Below, in pieces: positions 58,531-64,000 of a stretch of 64,000 nucleotides of DNA; within the stretch, counting starts at the first letter, position 1, and each line of letters starts with the position of its first letter. The DNA is from Trogon surrucura. Taxonomy: Eukaryota; Chordata; Aves; Trogoniformes; Trogonidae. A program made the position numbers and the translations under genes. The notes under the pieces are model-generated. The model was not told the origin of the DNA, searched no databases, and saw only the letters and a list, made by a program, of their open reading frames with translations. The stretch covers positions 40,463,477-40,527,476 of the forward strand of contig CM036622.1 of NCBI GenBank assembly GCA_020746105.1, given 5' to 3'.

Positions 58531-59899
58531 GTAAACTATCAGAGTTTAAGATAGCAAACCATGTTATTGACCTGCTTATTTTCAATGTTAAAAGAAACAG
58601 TAATTTGTTTGGAAAAATAGGTTAATAAACACTGTATTTGTGAAAACGTTATAGTAGTTAGAAGTTCCCCATAATATTGCGTACTTCCATCTTTGTAGAG
58701 CTCATAGATTTTTTTTAAACATGGTCTGTGAAAGTGTGTAGTAGTAATGACTGTATTGTGACTAGTAGCATAAATTCTAGTTACAGGTTATCAGTGCTCT
58801 AACCAATGTCCTTTATGTTTTATGATTAAAGAACAGATGGGTTTATTTGGGGGATTTTTCCAAATGGGCAACTAAAGCTACCCCTGGCAAAGGGGTGACC
58901 AAGGCGAGATCTTGATTGCTAATGAAAGCTGACATGAATGCTGTACTTCTGTATTTGAAAGCTCATACAAATGAAGATAATGTAGTTCGTGTTTGTTGGT
59001 GAAGGAATAAGGAAGGCACTGGAGGAGAAAACACGTTTATGGTAGTATTCTGTATGAATTCAAGTTGGACGAGATTCTGATTATCAAGACAAGAGTCTGA
59101 AGTTACAGTTGCAGAGATCTAGCTACCGTGATTAGACTATAAGTATGAAGGAATACTGTACTGGTTGTGATGTTTTTATACCTGGTGTTTCTTGTATTTT
59201 TAATTTTTTGGTGGGAATCTGTTTTATCAATGAATGTATGAAATATATCTTTTGTGTGTGTGTGCATATAAGCAATCAACTTTTAATTTATGGAGTCTAC
59301 AGTGATATAAGACTGTGGATATAAACCTGAAGAATTAAAATCAAGCTTAACACATACATACTTGTAATTCTGTGTGTATGTGCACATGGATGTGTGTAGT
59401 ACATGTGTAGTACAAATGCTGTATGCAGGCCAACATAGTGTACATTTCTGTATCGAATAATAATTTGTTATAAGAGTTGGTTTTTATGTAACTTCTGGAC
59501 TGGTTTCCTAAAGGACTAAGACTTGTCTTATGCCAGTGTGCCTGTGACTTCTGTTGTAAAACTTTGGAACCTGTTGATGAATTTCACCCAAAATTGGGTG
59601 AGATCTCTGTTGCATAAATTGACAGAAACTATTTTAAAGAAATTAATTTAAAAAAAAAATATAATGCTTTGGCGAAGAGCAAATACAGGTTTTGTGAAGG
59701 GTAATCACAACCAATTGGAGTTAGTTCATCTTTTTTTTTTTTTTTTTTTAAATTTCCTAAGGAGTATTTATTACACACCATAACGCACTGAAGATACTTA
59801 GGTTGAACGTTCTGGAGATAAGGGGAGAGTTTGTGTCATAGTTTAATAACAGATTAAAAGACTTGGAAAAGCCCAAACAGGTGGATGCTCACTTTTCAT
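58531..59899 (+). other. MLLT10: MLLT10 intron (continues beyond the window)
   Basis: This is AT-rich intron with short GT-rich stretches around 59259-59272 and 59374-59410 and a T-run at about 59731-59749. No gene is recognised. Confidence 0.75.
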
Positions 59900-60400
59900 G
59901 GTGGAGAGGTTTGCCACCAGAGTTTCGGAGTGATCAGCCTCATGGCCTTTTGTACAGATCAACATATTCATAAATGATCTAGAAAAAGGAGGAGGAACAA
60001 AAGCCAACTTTGCTGATTATACAATGACCTATTAGGACCATTAGCTGTCACAGACTGCTCAAAGACGTCATGAGCCTGTATTGACAAGGTGGTAAGAGAG
60101 CAAATGGAGTTAATGTTAAAGGGAAAAGGCAGTTTCTATTAAAAACAGATGCAGTAAATCTCAAAAGATGTACAAGAGCAGCCATGGTAGTGAACAGTGG
60201 CAAGGAACAGCGTCTTCCTAAGAAATGAGGAAGCAGTGTAGGATGCTTGGCTTAAAAAAGAGGCACTGAGACAGGGTAAGATAAAGGTCTGTAAAGTCAT
60301 GAATGACATGGAAAAACTAAATAAGCAAGAATTGTGCACCATTATTTCTGTTAGTTAAATTCTGTAAGAAGGCGAACTGATTCAAGAGCAGTGGCATAGA
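59900..60400 (+). mobile_element. Ancient, heavily decayed CR1-type LINE fragment
   Basis: At 59961-60026 one frame still reads NIFINDLEKGGG, TKAN and FADYTM. This is the CR1 reverse transcriptase block around the catalytic FADD, with the second Asp changed to Tyr. Downstream, AGGTCTGTAAAGTCATGAATGACATGG (60282-60308) matches the C-terminal VYKYMNDM-type block of old CR1/L3-like families. All other frame continuity is lost, so the copy is much older than those at 11-21 kb and 56 kb. The outer limits are approximate. Confidence 0.75.
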
Positions 60401-63400
60401 GCCCAGATTCAGCAGGAGCAGAAATAGCATGATATTCTTTTCCTCATGTCACAAAAAGGTGAAGTATACCCTACGAGATGCACTTTTTTCTATGCCTTCC
60501 ATAGGTTACGTGCTTAAAATTTCTGTCCTGTTGGCTGTGTTTTTTTGGGAGATGTGTTGGGGTCTTTTTTTTGGTGGGGGGGTGTGTGTGTGTGTGGTTT
60601 TTTTTTTCTTTCTTTCCCCAGAGGAGTCGTGTATCTAACTTCAGTACCTAACTTGTTTTCAAGTGGTTATAGATTTACTTGTTGGGATCTTACTCACAGG
60701 TGCTACCATTTCAAGAACCTTTTGGTTCTGAACTATAAAGGGAGGTTCAAATAGTGAGAAGCTTTGGTTGGCATCCTTAAAAGGGAACTACTGTTCATTT
60801 TCTCGTTAGCAGAGAATTAACATCCTATGCTGCTTTGATGATTCTGGGACTACACTTTGGTACCTGGTGTCTGCCAGTTGGAGTGTGGTAAAGGCATGGT
60901 CTTTGTTTTATCTTATATCAGTGGTGTCAGTGCATAAATTCGAACTTGGTACTTCCATTGGCTGAAGTTAATGTTCTACAGCCAATGCCCCTATATTGTC
61001 CAAATGTTCTCTTCTCTGTTCCTTGTCTTTACTATTTGAAGTTAGAGCAGCACTTTTTCCTTTTTGTCTGGTGTCTAGTAGCTTTGAAGAGGTAGGCAAT
61101 GGAAATTTCCAGTTGAGACTAAATTACTTTAACTGTCGTCTTTCTGGTTTTATTTTCTTACCCTCCTGAATTACCAGTTTTGAGAGATACTTCCTGCAAA
61201 GAAGCTGTAATGGCAAGAGGTGAACAGTCAGTTGGCTTTAAGGTCTGTGGACACAGTTCTTACTCATCCATGGGGAAAATGAGTGTACAGTACTTTCTAG
61301 CATGGAGGAGAAAGAAGATGGATGTCTATTGTGAATTTTAAAATATTAGGTGCTTTCATGTCCTGGTTGATGTTTAGGATTTGTGCTCCTTATGTAATTG
61401 CACCAGGCAGATTAGGTGCTTCTTCCCAACTTTCAAGACTTGAAAACCCTAGGCAGATCTCACCAGTGGAAGTGTCTTTGATTCACAGTAAATCACGACA
61501 ACCGCCAGTAACATGCCTTTGTTTTTTTTGGACTCTGGGAGTCTTTTTCAGTTTCAATTCATGATGTCCTTATCACTGTTTGAAGGCACTAAATCACAAG
61601 ACCATATTTTACCATGCAGTTGTTCTCCAGTTCAAGAGAGCCATTTTTATTTTTTAACGCAGTTACCATAAATGACTGACTATACTTCAAGGGTTAGGGC
61701 TCACCTACTTAGTTCTGCCAAGTTTCATCAGTGTCGTGTCTGCTTACTAGGCTCTTGTGGATATGTTGTTATAGTGTTTAACTGGTGGTTCACCATGAAA
61801 GTCTTCAAATAATGGTGCACTAATATATTTCTTTTGCATAGTGTTCTAATTAAAATGACCCAAATTCCTGGGTGTATATACAATGGTAGGCTTGTGTCTC
61901 TATAGCAGATAAAAAGTAATAGTTAAAAGAGTGGATTTTATTTAAACTATTAGCTAAGAGAGCATGTATGACCAAATGTCGATTGCTCAGCTCTTTGTTC
62001 CCGATGGCAGATGTGCAATTGGTATAGCACTAAAAATTGGAATAGCTTCAAAGATGTGCTGCTAAGGTGCACTCCTCTAAGATCTCATCTGTTAAGTTTA
62101 CTTAGATCTCTACTGGGCATTCCTAATTATGACTTTGAGGGCATCATTGATTTGTCAATTTGGAATGGATTTTTTGCATCCTTCATTTTAAAACCCTTGT
62201 TAAGTAATTCTAAAGGAGAAGGTCTTTGAAAATATTTTTCCCATAGAATGAGTCTCAAAATTGGCTGAAACTATTCTGAGTAAGATGTACCATAGTAGAC
62301 GTCTAATACAGAAAATGTTGTTTATACGATTAAGAAAACTTACAAGCAATTGAAAGCAAGTGTACTGAAGTGAGAAGTTTAGGTAATACTACTGTGCCTT
62401 TTTTGTTGTCTTTTAATAAGTGCTATGTCCATACAAAACTTAGGTGAGTAAAATCCCCAAGTTCGGCATTTATCTTCAGCAACTAAACAACACTGATTTT
62501 TAAAGCTTAGAAAACCACAATGTGAAAATTCTGGATTCTTTCATTGTATTGTCAGGAATGATAGTTCGCATACTGTGTTTTTTGTTTGTTTGCTTTTAAG
62601 ACAGAGGCACAGAATGGGGCTCGTTGCCATCACCTTTTCTTTTTTATCTCATTTTCTTCTCTCTCGTGCCAGTCCTAATTTTTATTCCAATCTAATAAAT
62701 CCAGAAGAGATTATTAGCTTGGGTTCCATGCTGTGCCGTAACTGAATTTAAATGCCGGTCTTCCTCACTAGGTAGGAATCACCAGTCTTGTAAAAATGCC
62801 ACTTGCTGGAAATGCAGATTTTTTGCATCCTGTTCCTCTTTTTTATGTGTCTTGGGCATAGCCTGGGATAGGTTCCAGTGCTTAGTTCAATGAGGCTTTA
62901 TTTGCATAACAATGTACTTAACAATTGCAAGAATATAGGGGAAAAGGGCTACAGGAGAGAAGGTACAGCCCACACAAATACTTGCTCCTGGTTTTCTGCG
63001 AATTGATCCTCTTGGCATATTTGTTGGTACTGCCTGTTTTGCATGTAACAGCAAATGACTGTATCCCAAACTACAGTCTTTTCTCTCAGAAGTGTGTCTT
63101 GAACTTTTGCATGAATATTAATATGTGCTCTATTGTGGAGAAAAATCACTTTCTTGCATTTGCATTTTGAATATTTTCTTAATACTTCCCTGTTAAGCCA
63201 AGTCACAAATTGCAGCACTCGGAGGTGTCCTGTGCTTGGTTATCTTGATGATTACCTTGTGTTCCATAATTACGGCAAAATTGTTTGTCAGCCTCCGTTA
63301 TGTTGTTCTGTAATGGTTTGCTGTATTGCTCTTTCTGCTAAGTTGTTCTTAGCGATTGATATAAGTTTATTAAAAAAAAGTGGTGACCTGGGTGCTTCAA

Positions 63401-64000
63401 TACCTTTTGTTATTGTACAGCACAATTTCTTTTTTACGCATCAGGAAGGAAACAGTAGTTGTTAGATTCAATTTTTAAATATTTTTTTCTTTTTAATTTT
63501 GACTTGGCAGATTTGGTGTTTTATAATGAAATGTTTGCTACTTTGATTGAGATGGAGAATGAAATTGGTTGAACTCTCTGTTCTTTTTGATGACTTAAGT
63601 GAAATTACCCTATTAGTGTTCTGTGGCCATTTGTTTCTGGGGTCTCTGTAGTTCCAAGTATAGGATCAGGCAGCAGAAATGGAAGTTTTTGACTGGCTTT
63701 TCTTCCAGTCATTGGTTATTAAAGCCATCTCTCAGATTGTATTCATTTTAAAAAATACATTTAAGTATCTTATAATCTCATTTTGGTAGTATTTTTAGTG
63801 GGAGTGGAAATGACTTGTGGATTCTTTAAGACATACAGCCTTTTATTTTAAGCATTTGTAGCTCATAGACTCTTTGGTGCTGGTATTGTATAATTCAGTG
63901 ATGTACATTATAGTAATCTTTATTCAGAAATTTTCAGGTTTTATTCTTTTTCTGGAAATTTAATATGATTAAATTGTGACTTTGTTAGGTGATTTTTTTT
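60401..64000 (+). other. MLLT10: MLLT10 intron to the window end
   Basis: This is AT-rich intron without a recognisable exon, RNA gene or transposon. A (GT)n/G-rich run lies at about 60574-60598. The open frames (for example 61322-61564 +, 62949-63218 -, 63133-63465 +) are short and resemble no family. The window ends inside this intron. Confidence 0.75.
60572..60598. repeat. G-run plus (GT)n simple repeat
   Basis: GGTGGGGGGGTGTGTGTGTG is a G-rich dinucleotide tract followed by T-runs. Confidence 0.7.

Noticed and set aside
1-64000. tRNA, rRNA, CRISPR array, bacterial operon, or DNA transposon with clear terminal inverted repeats.
   Set aside because: None was seen on reading both strands; a tRNAscan or Infernal run could still find small RNA genes that I cannot fold by eye.
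1-64000. Assignment of the gene to the paralogue MLLT6 (AF17).
   Set aside because: The PHD finger alone could fit either, but the exons at 23396, 30235, 32476 and 58352 match AF10 sequence through long non-domain stretches.

Overview
This 64-kb window is vertebrate nuclear DNA, almost certainly from a bird. It is AT-rich, intron-dominated and low in CpG. Its interspersed repeats are CR1 LINEs, with the avian 3' tail of ATTCTATG-type octamers, and long terminal repeats of avian endogenous retrovirus type. No Alu-, L1- or B-type mammalian repeats are visible. No prokaryotic-style operons, CRISPR arrays or tRNA/rRNA genes were found.

The only host gene I can support is MLLT10 (AF10), on the + strand and entered in mid-gene. 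Eight exons can be read: 1966-2069, 4404-4497, 6507-6602, 23396-23491, 30235-30490, 32476-33042, 48134-48166 and 58352-58530. Their phases chain perfectly (0/2, 2/0, 0/0, 0/0, 0/1, 1/1, 1/1, 1/0) and give 475 continuous codons. These cover the second half of the PZP (PHD-zinc knuckle-PHD) histone-reading module, a lysine-rich linker, two AT-hook/NLS-like basic patches and a long Ser/Thr/Gly-rich disordered stretch. The N-terminal first PHD finger lies upstream of the window, and the DOT1L-binding octapeptide/leucine-zipper region lies downstream. The first and last segments of the window are therefore also introns of this gene.

Layout. From 1 to 6.6 kb are three closely spaced exons (second PHD finger and basic linker). 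From 6.6 to 23.4 kb is a 16.8-kb intron that collects most of the young repeats: a solo LTR with a CR1 nested inside it (11.2-12.7 kb), a 2.56-kb CR1 with an 800-codon uninterrupted reading frame (14.1-16.7 kb), another CR1 3' end (21.0-21.7 kb), and a second LTR of the same family in the opposite orientation (22.3-23.1 kb). From 23.4 to 33.0 kb are three exons. From 33.0 to 48.1 kb is a 15.1-kb intron with a compound LTR locus (44.1-45.7 kb), a CpG-containing block of unknown origin and a CR1 tail. At 48.1 kb is a 33-nt micro-exon. From 48.2 to 58.4 kb is a 10.2-kb intron with an antisense CR1 (56.1-56.7 kb). After the last exon, the final 5.5 kb is intron with one heavily decayed CR1.

The main points for a second look are the in-frame 33-nt micro-exon, the CR1 copy with a preserved endonuclease/RT frame, the nested and inverted repeat architecture (inverted CR1 copies flank exons 23396-48166), and unexplained CpG-containing or duplicated intronic blocks. 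I did not find a convincing new biological system. The window reads as an ordinary avian gene with repeat-bearing introns.
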